The notes beneath the pieces are model-generated. The model searched no databases, was not told the origin of the DNA, and saw only the letters and a list, made by a program, of their open reading frames with translations. 19,738 nt of DNA, taken from contig RPQV01000012.1 in the NCBI GenBank assembly GCA_003818595.1, positions 1 through 19,738 of the forward strand, written 5' to 3'. The position numbers and the translations under genes were made by a program. Shown here in pieces: positions 8,364 to 16,990 of this stretch; position 1 is the stretch's first letter; each line of letters opens with the position of its first letter. Source of the stretch: Calditrichota bacterium (GTDB lineage: Bacteria > Zhuqueibacterota > Zhuqueibacteria > Residuimicrobiales > Krinioviventaceae).

Positions 8364-11006
8364 ATGTTGAGAAATTTTTTAGCTCTTTTAACCACCTGTA
8401 TTTTCTTGTCCACCAGCAGCAGCTCATCGCAGCAAGTTGCATCCGAAGCAGCTTTTCCTTGGTTCAATTCTCATTGGGACATAGAGGTTCGCCTGGACAC
8501 TTTAATTAAAACCATGACGCTGCAGGAGAAAGTGGATCAGATGATGAACAGCGCTCCGGCGATTGAACGCCTGGGGATTCCCCAGTATGACTGGTGGAAT
8601 GAATGTCTTCATGGCGTCGCGCGCTCGGGTTTAGCGACAGTTTTCCCGCAGGCCATCGGCATGGCGGCAACCTGGGACAGCGATTTGATCTATCGAGTCG
8701 CAGTCGCGATCTCGGATGAAGCAAGAGCAAAGCACCACCGCTTTGTCAGCCAAGGAAAACGCGGCATCTATCAAGGTCTCACCTTCTGGACGCCGAATAT
8801 TAATCTTTTCCGCGATCCGCGCTGGGGACGGGGCATGGAAACCTATGGTGAAGATCCTTATCTGACCGGCCAATTGGCGGTCCAATTCATTAAAGGTATT
8901 CAGGGTAACGATCCCCGCTATTTAAAAGCCATCGCCACTGTCAAACATTATGTCGTTCACAGCGGCCCAGAGCCCGACCGGCATCGCTTTGATGCCGTTG
9001 TTAACAATCGCGATTTGCGGATGACCTACCTTCCCCACTTTCGCACGGCTGTGTTGGAAGCGCATCCCTATTCGGTCATGTGTGCCTATAATCGAGTGAA
9101 TGGTCAAGTCTGCTGCGGCAGTGATCACCTGCTGAATGGTATTTTGCGTGGTGATTGGGGATTCGAAGGATACGTCGTTTCCGATTGTGGCGCGATTGAC
9201 GATATTTTTCGTTTTCATAAGGTTGTCGAAACACCCGAGGAAGCTGCCGCTCTCGCGGTGCGTTCGGGCACAGATTTGAACTGCGGCAACACCTACCGTG
9301 CGTTGGTAAAAGCGGTGGAGCTGGGACTCCTCGATGAATCTGATATCGACATCGCAGTGAGGCGTTTGTTCCGTGCGCGTATGAAATTAGGGATGTTTGA
9401 TGAGGAGGCTCAGGTCCCCTATTCCCGCATCCCCTACACAGTTGTCGATTCAAAAGAACATCAGGCGCTGGCCTTGGAGACCGCAAGAAAGTCAATCGTT
9501 CTTCTTAAAAACGAGAATCATATTCTGCCATTGAGCAAACAAATCGGCAAGATCGCCGTGATTGGTCCAAACGCAAATGATGCTCAAGTGCTTTTGGGCA
9601 ATTATAACGGCATCCCATCGAATCCTGTCACGCCGCTCCAGGGAATCGAAAACAAACTGGGGGCAGAGAGAGTGGTGTATGCGCTCGGGTGTGAATGGGC
9701 GGATAATTTGCCGGTATTCGAAACCATTCCCGCCTCTGCGTTCAAGTCTCCCGACGGTTTGCCGGGATTAAGAGCCGAGTTTTTTGACAATCTGCAATTT
9801 TCGGGCGAACCAATTGCCACGAACATCGATCCCCAAATAGACGTCAATTGGTGGGATGGCGCCCCGATCGCGGGAATGGATGCAGATCAGTTCAGCGTAC
9901 GCTGGAGCGGAAAATTGATTCCGCCTGTGGACGGGGATTATTTTATCGGTGCTGAGGGTCATAATGCTTTTCGTTTTTATTTCGAGGATAAACAAATAGT
10001 ATCGTACAACAATGTCCATGGTTCTGACAAAGTGTATCATAAGCTGAATTTGCAGGCAGGTCGTGAATATGCAATAAGAATCGATTTTTTCGATTATTAT
10101 GGCGACGCTCGGATGCGATTGCTGTGGGCGCCGCCGCCGCAGGACCTTAAAAGCCAGGCAGCAGCAGCCGTTTCCCAGGCAGACGCCGTGGTATTGTGCA
10201 TGGGATTATCGCCGCGTCTCGAAGGCGAAGAGATGCGGGTTGATGTAGCCGGTTTTAAAGGCGGTGACCGCTTGACATTGGATCTGCCCAAGAAACAGCA
10301 GGAATTCATAGAGTTCATCACTTCCCTGGGCAAGCCGACAATTTTGGTTCTTTTAAATGGCTCAGCCGTGAGCATCAATTGGGCACATCAGCATATCCCG
10401 GCGATCGTCGAGGCATGGTACCCTGGTCAGGCAGCGGGCACAGCGATTGCTGATGCTCTTTTCGGCGATTATAATCCATCCGGCAGACTGCCGGTTACTT
10501 TTTATCAATCCGTTGCGCAACTGCCGCCATTCGAAGAGTATGACATGGAAGAGTTCACCTATCGTTTTTTTGATGGAGAACCGCTGTATCCCTTTGGTTA
10601 TGGTCTGAGCTATACCACTTTTGAGTACCGCGATTTTCAATTACCCGAGACCGCCGCAGGATACGATCCCATTCACGTTTCAGTTGATGTCAAAAACAGC
10701 GGCGACTCACCCGGAGAAGAGGTAGTCCAATTATACGTGTCTGACGTTTCGGCTTCTGTGCCGACGCCTTTACGCTCTTTGCAGGGTTTTAAAAGAGTAC
10801 ACCTCTCGCCGGGTGAAAATAGACAAGTTTCCTTTGTCATTCAGCCGGAACAGTTGGCGATGGTCAATGCAGAGGGTCGGCTGGTGATCGAACCGGGTAT
10901 TTTTAAAATTTCAGTCGGCGGAGCACAGCCGGGTGGAATCAGCCCAGCCACGACCCAAGTATTGGAAAAGGAAATTACCTTGACGGATAAGGTCTATCTT
11001 GAATAA
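8364..11006 (+). CDS. Secreted glycoside hydrolase family 3 beta-glycosidase with PA14 domain
   Basis: An 880-aa exported enzyme releasing non-reducing-end beta-linked sugars. An N-terminal signal peptide is visible ('LRNFLALLTTCIFL' followed by a Ser-rich stretch). The GH3 N-terminal (TIM-barrel) domain, about 40-340, contains 'WNECLHGVARSG', 'RDPRWGRGMETYGEDPYLTG', 'ATVKHYVVHSGPE' and the catalytic nucleophile D274 in 'YVVSDCGAIDDI'. The GH3 C-terminal sandwich domain (about 375-740) is interrupted by a PA14 domain at about 467-590 ('RAEFFDNLQFSG' to 'RLLWAPPP'). 'EPLYPFGYGLSYTTFEY' leads into a C-terminal fibronectin-III-like domain (about 780-850). This layout matches Bacteroidota beta-xylosidases/beta-glucosidases, and 'WWNECLHGVAR' and 'SDCGAI' lean towards beta-xylosidase, but the substrate cannot be fixed from sequence. 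ATG 8364 is preceded by AAAAGG at 8350-8355. No transporters or other glycosidases sit nearby. Confidence 0.92.
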   Translation: MLRNFLALLTTCIFLSTSSSSSQQVASEAAFPWFNSHWDIEVRLDTLIKTMTLQEKVDQMMNSAPAIERLGIPQYDWWNECLHGVARSGLATVFPQAIGMAATWDSDLIYRVAVAISDEARAKHHRFVSQGKRGIYQGLTFWTPNINLFRDPRWGRGMETYGEDPYLTGQLAVQFIKGIQGNDPRYLKAIATVKHYVVHSGPEPDRHRFDAVVNNRDLRMTYLPHFRTAVLEAHPYSVMCAYNRVNGQVCCGSDHLLNGILRGDWGFEGYVVSDCGAIDDIFRFHKVVETPEEAAALAVRSGTDLNCGNTYRALVKAVELGLLDESDIDIAVRRLFRARMKLGMFDEEAQVPYSRIPYTVVDSKEHQALALETARKSIVLLKNENHILPLSKQIGKIAVIGPNANDAQVLLGNYNGIPSNPVTPLQGIENKLGAERVVYALGCEWADNLPVFETIPASAFKSPDGLPGLRAEFFDNLQFSGEPIATNIDPQIDVNWWDGAPIAGMDADQFSVRWSGKLIPPVDGDYFIGAEGHNAFRFYFEDKQIVSYNNVHGSDKVYHKLNLQAGREYAIRIDFFDYYGDARMRLLWAPPPQDLKSQAAAAVSQADAVVLCMGLSPRLEGEEMRVDVAGFKGGDRLTLDLPKKQQEFIEFITSLGKPTILVLLNGSAVSINWAHQHIPAIVEAWYPGQAAGTAIADALFGDYNPSGRLPVTFYQSVAQLPPFEEYDMEEFTYRFFDGEPLYPFGYGLSYTTFEYRDFQLPETAAGYDPIHVSVDVKNSGDSPGEEVVQLYVSDVSASVPTPLRSLQGFKRVHLSPGENRQVSFVIQPEQLAMVNAEGRLVIEPGIFKISVGGAQPGGISPATTQVLEKEITLTDKVYLE

Positions 11007-11066
11007 AACAGAGGAAATACTCGACCACGGTTGGTTATTGTGATTAAATTGGAAAGCATCAAAAAT

Positions 11067-12089
11067 ATGCGAATCGATTTGCGCAGCGATACAGTCACCC
11101 TCCCAACTCCGGAAATGCGACGATATATGGCAAGCGCGCCGGTTGGCGATGATGTATTTGGTGAGGATCCGACCATCAATGAGCTTCAGCAGCGAATATG
11201 TCAGCTGACCGGCAAAGAAGCTGCTCTATTTGTACCCAGCGGCACCATGAGCAATCAAATCGCCATCAAAGCGCACACTCAGCCTGGCGATGAAGTGATT
11301 TGTGAATACGGATGTCATATTTTTAATTTTGAGGGTGGCGCCCCGGCAATGCTCTCCGGCGTACAGCTTCATCCGCTGAAAGGTGAGCGGGGAGTGATCA
11401 CCGCCGATCAGGTTAAACCGGTGATACGCTCGAGTGATCACCATAATCCGCGCACAGCGCTCATTGAGATCGAAAATACGCACAATCGTGCCGGCGGCGC
11501 TATATTCCCTTTTGAGCACATCATGAATTTGCGCCGTCTTGCGGACGAGTATTCCCTACGGATGCATTTAGATGGCGCCCGATTGTGGAATGCGCATATA
11601 GCCACCGGAATTGCCATTGTTGATTGGTGCCGTCCCATTGATTCGATTTCGCTCTGCTTTTCCAAAGGTTTGGGCGCGCCGGTCGGGTCGATACTTTGCG
11701 GCGGAGCGGAATTTATTGAGCGCGCGCATCGTTATCGAAAAATGGTTGGCGGCGGCATGAGGCAGGCTGGAGTTCTTGCCGCAGCAGCTCTCTATGCTGT
11801 GGAGCATCACGTTCAGCGGCTGGAGGAAGATCACCGTCGGGCACGGGAACTGGCAGAGTTTTTGGTGAATCTCGGCGTCAGCGTTGATCTTACGGCCACC
11901 CAAACCAATATTGTCATTGCCGACTTGCCTCTCAATGCGGCCAAGTTCTGTCGTCAACTGGCGGACGCCGGTATTTTGGCATTGCCGATTTCCACCACGC
12001 GCGTCCGATTCGTCACTCATCTGAACGTCGGTGATGAAGAGCTGGAAAGCGCAAAATTAGTCATAAAAAAGGTGATTTTTGGGAAATAA
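11067..12089 (+). CDS. Low-specificity L-threonine aldolase
   Basis: A 340-aa PLP enzyme (beta-eliminating lyase/threonine aldolase family, fold type I) that cleaves L-threonine or L-allo-threonine to glycine and acetaldehyde. The start 'MRIDLRSDTVTLPTPEMR' is the family N-terminus; the Schiff-base lysine is K200 in 'LCFSKGLGAPVGS', and 'LDGARLWNA' holds the PLP-ring aspartate. The frame is open upstream to a TTG at 11031, but ATG 11067 fits the family and has GGAAAG at 11051-11056 upstream. It lies 60 nt after the GH3 gene on the same strand; I see no functional tie between the two. Glycine made here could feed purine synthesis through GAR, the purN substrate, but that is only an inference. 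Confidence 0.93.
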   Translation: MRIDLRSDTVTLPTPEMRRYMASAPVGDDVFGEDPTINELQQRICQLTGKEAALFVPSGTMSNQIAIKAHTQPGDEVICEYGCHIFNFEGGAPAMLSGVQLHPLKGERGVITADQVKPVIRSSDHHNPRTALIEIENTHNRAGGAIFPFEHIMNLRRLADEYSLRMHLDGARLWNAHIATGIAIVDWCRPIDSISLCFSKGLGAPVGSILCGGAEFIERAHRYRKMVGGGMRQAGVLAAAALYAVEHHVQRLEEDHRRARELAEFLVNLGVSVDLTATQTNIVIADLPLNAAKFCRQLADAGILALPISTTRVRFVTHLNVGDEELESAKLVIKKVIFGK

Positions 12090-12143
12090 TTTGTGGAACT
12101 TTTTTGTAATAAGAACATCAAATGCATTGAATATAAAGATAAC

Positions 12144-12172
12144 TTGATTATTTGCTAATCATTGGTTATATT
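12144..12172 (+). promoter_or_regulatory. Candidate sigma-70 promoter of the sigma factor gene
   Basis: TTGATT (12144-12149), a 17-nt spacer and TATATT (12167-12172) form a good sigma-70-type pair inside the 232-nt AT-rich gap. Transcription would begin near 12179, giving a leader of about 143 nt before ATG 12322. A second -35-like hexamer, TTGACG at 12231-12236, has no good -10 partner. The rest of the gap shows no conserved RNA or further gene. Confidence 0.4.
12145..12161 (+). terminator. Weak hairpin in the aldolase-sigma gap
   Basis: A 6-bp AT-rich stem TGATTA/TAATCA with loop TTTGC lies 56 nt after the aldolase stop. It lacks a continuous T tract, so termination would be weak at best. 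It overlaps the -35 element of the candidate promoter for the sigma gene. Confidence 0.2.
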
Positions 12173-12321
12173 ATCAGATGCCTAATTTTTATTAGCCGCA
12201 TTTTGTACAAATCATTTCTCAATTGCCATTTTGACGGCAGACATCTGTTCTAACAGTTTAAAAGATAAGCGGAATAGATCAAGGCTGAAAGCACTCTTAA
12301 GGGATTTTGTTCAAATCGTAA

Positions 12322-13182
12322 ATGAATAAAAAAGCGAAAAAACAAAAAGAAGTACGAACCAAAGAATCGATCGAGAAATATCTCGAAGAGATCGGCAATT
12401 TTTCGCCTTTGCCTCCGGAAAGAGAGATCGAATTGGCCTGCCGAATTCATCAAGGCAGTAATGAGGCGCTGGAAGAGCTGGTCAAGTCAAATCTTCGGTT
12501 TGTTATCAGTGTTGCCAAAGAATACCAGGGACAAGGACTGCCTTTGCAGGATCTGATCAGCGAAGGTAATCTTGGACTTATCAAAGCCGCGCAGCGATTC
12601 GATGAAACTCGCGGATTCAAATTCATCTCCTATGCAGTTTGGTGGATTCGTCAGTCCATTTTGCAGGCATTGGCGGAGCAATCCCGCGTTGTTCGCCTGC
12701 CGCTCAACCGCGTCGGCGCCATCAATAAAGTCGGACGTGCCCTGGAAGAGCTGGAAAAGGAATTCGGCCGAGAGCCCAGTATGGGAGAAATCGCCGATAA
12801 AATGGAAATGACCTCCTTTGATGTGGCGGATGTGATTAAAACCTCGGCGCGACATCTTTCTTTAGACGAACCGTTTAAAGAAGATGAAGGAAACAGTCTA
12901 TTGGACGTCCTTGAAAGCGACCGATACGATCCTCCGGATGGTCAGCTGATGCGCGATTCACTGCGCGAAGAAATTGAAAAAGTTCTCGGCACGCTCAAAC
13001 CGCGCGAAGCGGAAATCGTCAAACTCTACTTTGGTCTCGACGGCGATCGACCCTTGACGCTGGAGGAGATCGGCGAATATTTCGAATTGACGCGTGAACG
13101 CGTCCGACAAATAAAAGAAAAAGCGTTACGTCGATTGCGACATCGCTCTCGACTGGATCCATTGCGTAAATACCTCGGATAA
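12322..13182 (+). CDS. rpoD: RNA polymerase sigma-70 factor, RpoD/SigA group, short form
   Basis: A 286-aa group 1/2 sigma factor. Region 1.2 begins with 'SIEKYLEEIGNFSPLPPEREIELA' (16-39); region 2 is very conserved ('NLRFVISVAKEYQGQGLPLQDLISEGNLGLIKAA', 57-90; 'FDETRGFKFISYAVWWIRQSI', 93-113); region 3 follows 'QSRVVRLPLNRVG'; region 4 has the -35-binding helix-turn-helix 'LTLEEIGEYFELTRERVRQIKEKALRRLR' (245-273), and the protein ends 'LRKYLG'. Region 1.1 and the non-conserved insert are absent, as in Bacteroidota primary sigma factors of about 287 aa. ATG 12322 directly follows an in-frame TAA, so no longer form is possible. No Shine-Dalgarno lies at normal distance (AAGGGA ends 17 nt upstream), as often in FCB genomes. 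It is monocistronic: own promoter candidate upstream, terminator downstream. Whether it is the primary or an alternative factor cannot be settled from one window. Confidence 0.93.
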   Translation: MNKKAKKQKEVRTKESIEKYLEEIGNFSPLPPEREIELACRIHQGSNEALEELVKSNLRFVISVAKEYQGQGLPLQDLISEGNLGLIKAAQRFDETRGFKFISYAVWWIRQSILQALAEQSRVVRLPLNRVGAINKVGRALEELEKEFGREPSMGEIADKMEMTSFDVADVIKTSARHLSLDEPFKEDEGNSLLDVLESDRYDPPDGQLMRDSLREEIEKVLGTLKPREAEIVKLYFGLDGDRPLTLEEIGEYFELTRERVRQIKEKALRRLRHRSRLDPLRKYLG

Positions 13183-13187
13183 TAATA

Positions 13188-13212
13188 GAGCCCTCTTTTA
13201 GAGGGCTTTTTT
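13188..13212 (+). terminator. Intrinsic terminator after the sigma factor gene
   Basis: The 7-bp stem AGCCCTC (13189-13195) / GAGGGCT (13201-13207), extendable by a G-T pair, has a TTTTA loop and runs into a T tract ending at 13212. It starts 6 nt after the stop codon. It separates the sigma gene from the efflux-like cluster. Confidence 0.9.
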
Positions 13213-13315
13213 CTTCCACCTCCCTCCCTGTAACAATACCTTCATTCGTTCGTATATCCGCCCGAGATGCTCATTGACTCAATTACCGGCACAAGTAAGC
13301 GGAGGATCGATATTC

Positions 13316-14422
13316 ATGAAACGCAAATCAAAGAAAAAATTAATTGGAATAGGCGCTCTGATCGTGGTATTGGCCGTCGTCGGCATTGGATTTGTCACCG
13401 CCAAGTCAAAAAAGCCGGATGAAAAAGATCGCAAAACGGTGAAAGTGGAACGAAAAACCATCGTTGAAAAAGCGCTCGCTGTTGGATCCATCGAACCTCT
13501 CAATGAAATCGCGGTGAAAGCCAAGGTTTCGGGAGTCGTCGGAAGATTATTTGTCGAAGCAGGTGATTATGTTGAAAAAGGCACTATCGTCGTTGAGATT
13601 AATCCGGATCCAACTCCTCTGGAATTAGCGCAATCGAAAAGGAATTTAGAAATCAGTGAAATCGAAACGCTGACCTTGAAAAAAGAACTGGATCGCAACC
13701 AAACGATGAAAGACAAAGGCTTGATCTCAGACCAAGAGTTTGAAATTCTGGAGAGACGGTATGATGAGGCCGTTATACGCCATAAAATCAGCAAGGAACA
13801 ACTTGACCTGATTGAAACCGGCAAAGTCCGAATCGCGGAAACCGACATTGAAACTGTGGTCAAAGCCCCCATCTCGGGATTCATTCTGGAAAAACAAATT
13901 AATATTGGCGATCCCGTGGTTCCGCTGACCTCCTATCAGCCGGGAACCCAGCTGTTGAGAATGGCTGACATGAAAGACCTATTGTTCAAGGGCACGGTGG
14001 ATGAAATCGATGTCGGGAAAATCAAGGAAGGCTTACCGGCTGAGCTGCAAATTGGCGCCCTGCCGAACAAAAATATCAAGGGAATCGTCAAATTAATTTC
14101 ACTTAAAGCACAAAAAGAGGATAACCAGACAGTTTTCCCCATTGAAATACAAATCACCGCCACGGATGGAGCTGTTCTAAGAGCGGGATATTCTGCAAAC
14201 GCCAATATCATCATCGCTCAGCGGGACAGCGTCCTTTCGATTCCTGAAAGAGTCGTCACCTTTAGCAATGATTCCTGTTATGTTTTTATTCCCAAGGGAG
14301 AAACCGAAAAGGAAAAAAGAATCATTAAAACCGGTTTGAGTGACGCGATCACCATTGAGGTCATCGAAGGATTGGACGAGGGACAGGAAGTCCTGGAAAA
14401 AGAAGTGCGGCAAATTATCTGA
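13316..14422 (+). CDS. MacA-like periplasmic adaptor (HlyD / membrane fusion protein family)
   Basis: A 368-aa membrane fusion protein that would link an inner-membrane ABC transporter to the periplasm or an outer-membrane channel. It has an N-terminal anchor (hydrophobic 10-28 after a Lys-rich start), the first lipoyl half ('VKAKVSGVVGRLFVEAGDYVEKG', 67-89), an alpha-helical hairpin (about 100-172), the second lipoyl half ('VKAPISGFILEKQINIGDPV', 182-201), a beta-barrel ('LLRMADMKDLLFKGTVDEIDVGKIKEG', 213-239) and a membrane-proximal domain (about 290-368). I chose ATG 13316, preceded by GGAGG at 13301-13305; the upstream in-frame ATG at 13274 would add 14 residues with no ribosome binding site. 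It is followed after 9 nt by the first permease. It most resembles adaptors of MacAB-type ABC systems; the cargo is unknown. Confidence 0.88.
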   Translation: MKRKSKKKLIGIGALIVVLAVVGIGFVTAKSKKPDEKDRKTVKVERKTIVEKALAVGSIEPLNEIAVKAKVSGVVGRLFVEAGDYVEKGTIVVEINPDPTPLELAQSKRNLEISEIETLTLKKELDRNQTMKDKGLISDQEFEILERRYDEAVIRHKISKEQLDLIETGKVRIAETDIETVVKAPISGFILEKQINIGDPVVPLTSYQPGTQLLRMADMKDLLFKGTVDEIDVGKIKEGLPAELQIGALPNKNIKGIVKLISLKAQKEDNQTVFPIEIQITATDGAVLRAGYSANANIIIAQRDSVLSIPERVVTFSNDSCYVFIPKGETEKEKRIIKTGLSDAITIEVIEGLDEGQEVLEKEVRQII

Positions 14423-14431
14423 GGAATCTCG

Positions 14432-15670
14432 ATGAATCAGTTTGCAGACACAGTGCGGGAGGTTTTTCACTATTTTCGACAATATCGTGCGCGCACATTC
14501 ATGACCCTTTTTGGCCTCATCTGGGGGACGATGACGGTGGTTTTGCTGCTGTCGTTCGGCAACGGGGTGGAAAAAGCGATGAAAAAAAACATGCATGGAA
14601 TGGGCGACGGCATCGCTATTCTATGGCCGGGAACAACCACGAAGGCTTGGCAAGGCTACAATCGCGGGCGAAACCTTCGATTTCGAGTTGATGATGTGGA
14701 ACTTTTGCGTCGGGAAATCAACGAATTTGAGGCCATCAGCGGTGAATATATCTATTATGACCGTCCCACGCGTTATGCCGACCACATTGCCAAAGCTCCG
14801 GTCACCGGCGTGATGCCGGAATATGGACCAATGCGCAATATCATTGCCCGCGAAGGGGGACGATGGCTCAATGATTTGGACATGGAAAACAAACGGCGGG
14901 TGGTGTTCCTCGGCTTTGGGATCAGAAATCTGCTGTTTGGCGAAAATGGTGACGCTGTCGGCAAATACGTCTATATCGGGGAAACTCCTTTTCAAGTGAT
15001 CGGTGTTCTCGAGAAAAAGACGCAGCCCTCTAGTTATGCCTATCGCGACGAGGATCGGGTCTTTATCCCCTTGACGACATTCGAATCACTTTACGGATGG
15101 CGATACCTGAGCAATGTGGTATATAAAATTCAAGATCCCACGCACAACAAAGTGATTGAAAACAGAATTTACGAGGTTCTGGGCAAACGCTTCAAATTTG
15201 ATCCCACCGACCGCAATGCATTGGGTGTTTGGGATACCACGGAAATGGATAAATTCATCTATTATTTCTCCTTGGGCTTCAAGCTGTTTCTCGGACTCAT
15301 CGGCGTCATCACTCTTGTCGTCGGAGGAATCGGGCTGGCGAATATTATGTATGTCGTCGTACAGGAGCGGACACTCGAGATTGGGATCAAACGCTCCATC
15401 GGCGCCAAGCGACGAATGATTATGAGTCAATTCCTCACCGAAGCATTTTTAATCATCTCGATCGGCGCCGGCGTCGGCTTTTGCCTCGCGTTGGTGCTCA
15501 TCAAACTCATTTCGTTGTTGCCGATCGAAGAATATGTCGGCCACCCGCAACTTTCCTGGGCGGTTGCTTTCGCCTCTATTGCAATTTTATCGATCATAGG
15601 CTTTCTGGCCGGTTATTTCCCGGCGCGCAAAGCGTCGAGACTCAAAGTCGTCGAGTGTCTGCGTTATTAA
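14432..15670 (+). CDS. ABC transporter permease, MacB/FtsX type (first copy)
   Basis: A 412-aa inner-membrane protein with MacB topology: TM1 at about 22-44, a large periplasmic MacB_PCD domain (about 45-275), then three helices (about 282-312, 337-365, 378-400) forming the FtsX domain. The cytoplasmic motif 'ERTLEIGIKRSIGAKRR' and the end 'FPARKASRLKVVECLRY' are typical. There is no nucleotide-binding domain in the protein, unlike E. coli MacB, where it is fused. The start ATG has TGAGGA 6 nt upstream, overlapping the adaptor stop. It is clearly a paralogue of the next gene, with the same lengths, topology and motifs. Such permeases pull on or expel substrates from the periplasm (antibiotics, lipoproteins, peptides); which applies here is unknown. 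Confidence 0.9.
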   Translation: MNQFADTVREVFHYFRQYRARTFMTLFGLIWGTMTVVLLLSFGNGVEKAMKKNMHGMGDGIAILWPGTTTKAWQGYNRGRNLRFRVDDVELLRREINEFEAISGEYIYYDRPTRYADHIAKAPVTGVMPEYGPMRNIIAREGGRWLNDLDMENKRRVVFLGFGIRNLLFGENGDAVGKYVYIGETPFQVIGVLEKKTQPSSYAYRDEDRVFIPLTTFESLYGWRYLSNVVYKIQDPTHNKVIENRIYEVLGKRFKFDPTDRNALGVWDTTEMDKFIYYFSLGFKLFLGLIGVITLVVGGIGLANIMYVVVQERTLEIGIKRSIGAKRRMIMSQFLTEAFLIISIGAGVGFCLALVLIKLISLLPIEEYVGHPQLSWAVAFASIAILSIIGFLAGYFPARKASRLKVVECLRY

Positions 15671-15694
15671 CCTTGGATTATAAGGTGGGTCATT

Positions 15695-16942
15695 ATGCAT
15701 GTATTTTTATTATTGAATGAATTTCTTCAAGATATAAAAAAACAAAAGCTGAGAGCTTTCCTGACCACCATCGCGATCACGTGGGGCACTCTGGCCATTA
15801 TTTTGCTCATGGCTTTCGGCACCGGACTGGGTTTCCGCATGCGTGAAAGTCTTCTCAACGCAGGCGATCGGATCATTCGACTTTACGACGGACAAACCTC
15901 GATGAAATTCAAGGGACTGCCCGAAGGAAGGCGCATCTTTCTGACAGAAGAAGATGCCTGGATATTAAAAGAACGCATTCCGGAAATTGACATAGTGCAC
16001 CCGGGATATTCTCGTGGGGTACAGGTACGCAAAGATGACAAGGCTGCATGGTCGTACATGGAGGGAGTTTGGCCGGAATTTGAAACCCTGCGTCGCATGT
16101 TCTCGGACGCGGGAGGTCGCTTTATCAATGAAAATGATCTGATCGAGCGTCGTCGGGTGGTCTTTTTAGGCGGGGAAATCGCCAAAGAAATTTGCGGTCG
16201 CCCGAATCCGGTCGGCGATGTCATTCAGCTGGATGGCCTGCCGTTTACAGTGATCGGCACCATGCCAAAGAAAATGCAGAACGCCATGAATAATGGCCCA
16301 GATGACCGACGCGTCATCATTCCAGCCGCCACATTTCGGGCGCTCTATGGCCATCGTTATGTGGACGAATTATTGATTCACACCCGCAGTCCCTTGGACA
16401 CCAAAAAGGTGACACAACAAGCGAGAGAAATACTGGGACGCAAATACCAATTTGATCCGGCTGATGAACGGGCGATCTCGATCTGGGATATGGTGGAGAT
16501 GGAAAAAATGGGCGCCAAAGTTTTTACCGGGTTGAATATATTTCTGGGCGTGATCGGCGCCATGACGCTGGTGATCGCAGGTGTCGGAGTGGCGAACATC
16601 ATGTACGTCGTGGCCAAAGAGCGCACTCGGGAAATCGGCATCAAGCGGGCAGTCGGCGCCAAGCGTCGCCACATCATTTTTCAGTTTGTCTTTGAATCGC
16701 TGCTGATCGCCTTTGTCGGCGGCGGACTGGGATTGCTGATTTCCATCACCGTCGTCAAACTGGTGTGGATGATCCCGATCAAAAGCGATAGCGCCATGCA
16801 ATACCTGGGCAGGCCGATGCTTTCCACGGCTGTGATCATCACCTCAATCTCCATATTGACGCTCATCGGCTTGCTCGCCGGATTCTTCCCAGCCCGCAAA
16901 GCGGCGAGCGTGGATCCGGTCACGGCACTGCGGTATGAATAA
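15695..16942 (+). CDS. ABC transporter permease, MacB/FtsX type (second copy)
   Basis: A 415-aa paralogue of the preceding permease with the same plan: TM1 near residues 18-40 ('LRAFLTTIAITWGTLAIILL'), a MacB_PCD periplasmic domain, then three C-terminal helices. Shared landmarks are 'RRVVFLG', 'RYQFDPADERA'-like segments, 'GVGVANIMYVVAKERTREIGIKRAVGAKRR' and the end 'FFPARKAASVDPVTALRYE'. The ATG is preceded by AAGGTGG at 15682-15688. The 24-nt gap to the first copy and the tandem order suggest that the two pair as a heterodimeric transmembrane unit. The ATPase partner must be encoded elsewhere, since none lies between the adaptor and the convergent gene that follows. Confidence 0.9.
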   Translation: MHVFLLLNEFLQDIKKQKLRAFLTTIAITWGTLAIILLMAFGTGLGFRMRESLLNAGDRIIRLYDGQTSMKFKGLPEGRRIFLTEEDAWILKERIPEIDIVHPGYSRGVQVRKDDKAAWSYMEGVWPEFETLRRMFSDAGGRFINENDLIERRRVVFLGGEIAKEICGRPNPVGDVIQLDGLPFTVIGTMPKKMQNAMNNGPDDRRVIIPAATFRALYGHRYVDELLIHTRSPLDTKKVTQQAREILGRKYQFDPADERAISIWDMVEMEKMGAKVFTGLNIFLGVIGAMTLVIAGVGVANIMYVVAKERTREIGIKRAVGAKRRHIIFQFVFESLLIAFVGGGLGLLISITVVKLVWMIPIKSDSAMQYLGRPMLSTAVIITSISILTLIGLLAGFFPARKAASVDPVTALRYE

Positions 16943-16943
16943 A

Positions 16944-16985
16944 TTGAGCCATAGCCGTATCCATTTCTCCGGTTAATCAGCTCAA
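16944..16985. terminator. Possible bidirectional hairpin between convergent genes
   Basis: TTGAGC (16944-16949) pairs with GCTCAA (16980-16985), and an inner AGCCG/CGGTT pairing is possible with one G-T pair. It fills the 48-nt gap between the convergent permease and NIPSNAP genes. On the minus strand it is followed by a T-rich stretch; on the plus strand there is no T tract, so its activity is uncertain. Confidence 0.3.
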
Positions 16986-16990
16986 CCATA

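Noticed and set aside
11568..12020. Minus-strand open frame of 150 aa opposite the threonine aldolase gene
   Set aside because: It has no recognisable domain, the opposite strand encodes a well-conserved enzyme throughout, and there is no binding site or promoter; it is a shadow frame.
12182..12195. CTAAT-TTTT-ATTAG palindrome in the aldolase-sigma gap
   Set aside because: Short AT-only stem, expected by chance in such AT-rich sequence, with no T tract after it.
13274..13302. TTGACT as a -35 element for the adaptor-permease cluster
   Set aside because: No acceptable -10 at 16-18 nt; the expected place reads AAGCGG or similar and overlaps the ribosome binding site.
16370..16801. Minus-strand open frame of 143 aa, rich in His/Asp, opposite the second permease
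   Set aside because: The His/Asp-rich composition is the antisense of the permease coding pattern; no start signal or domain is present.
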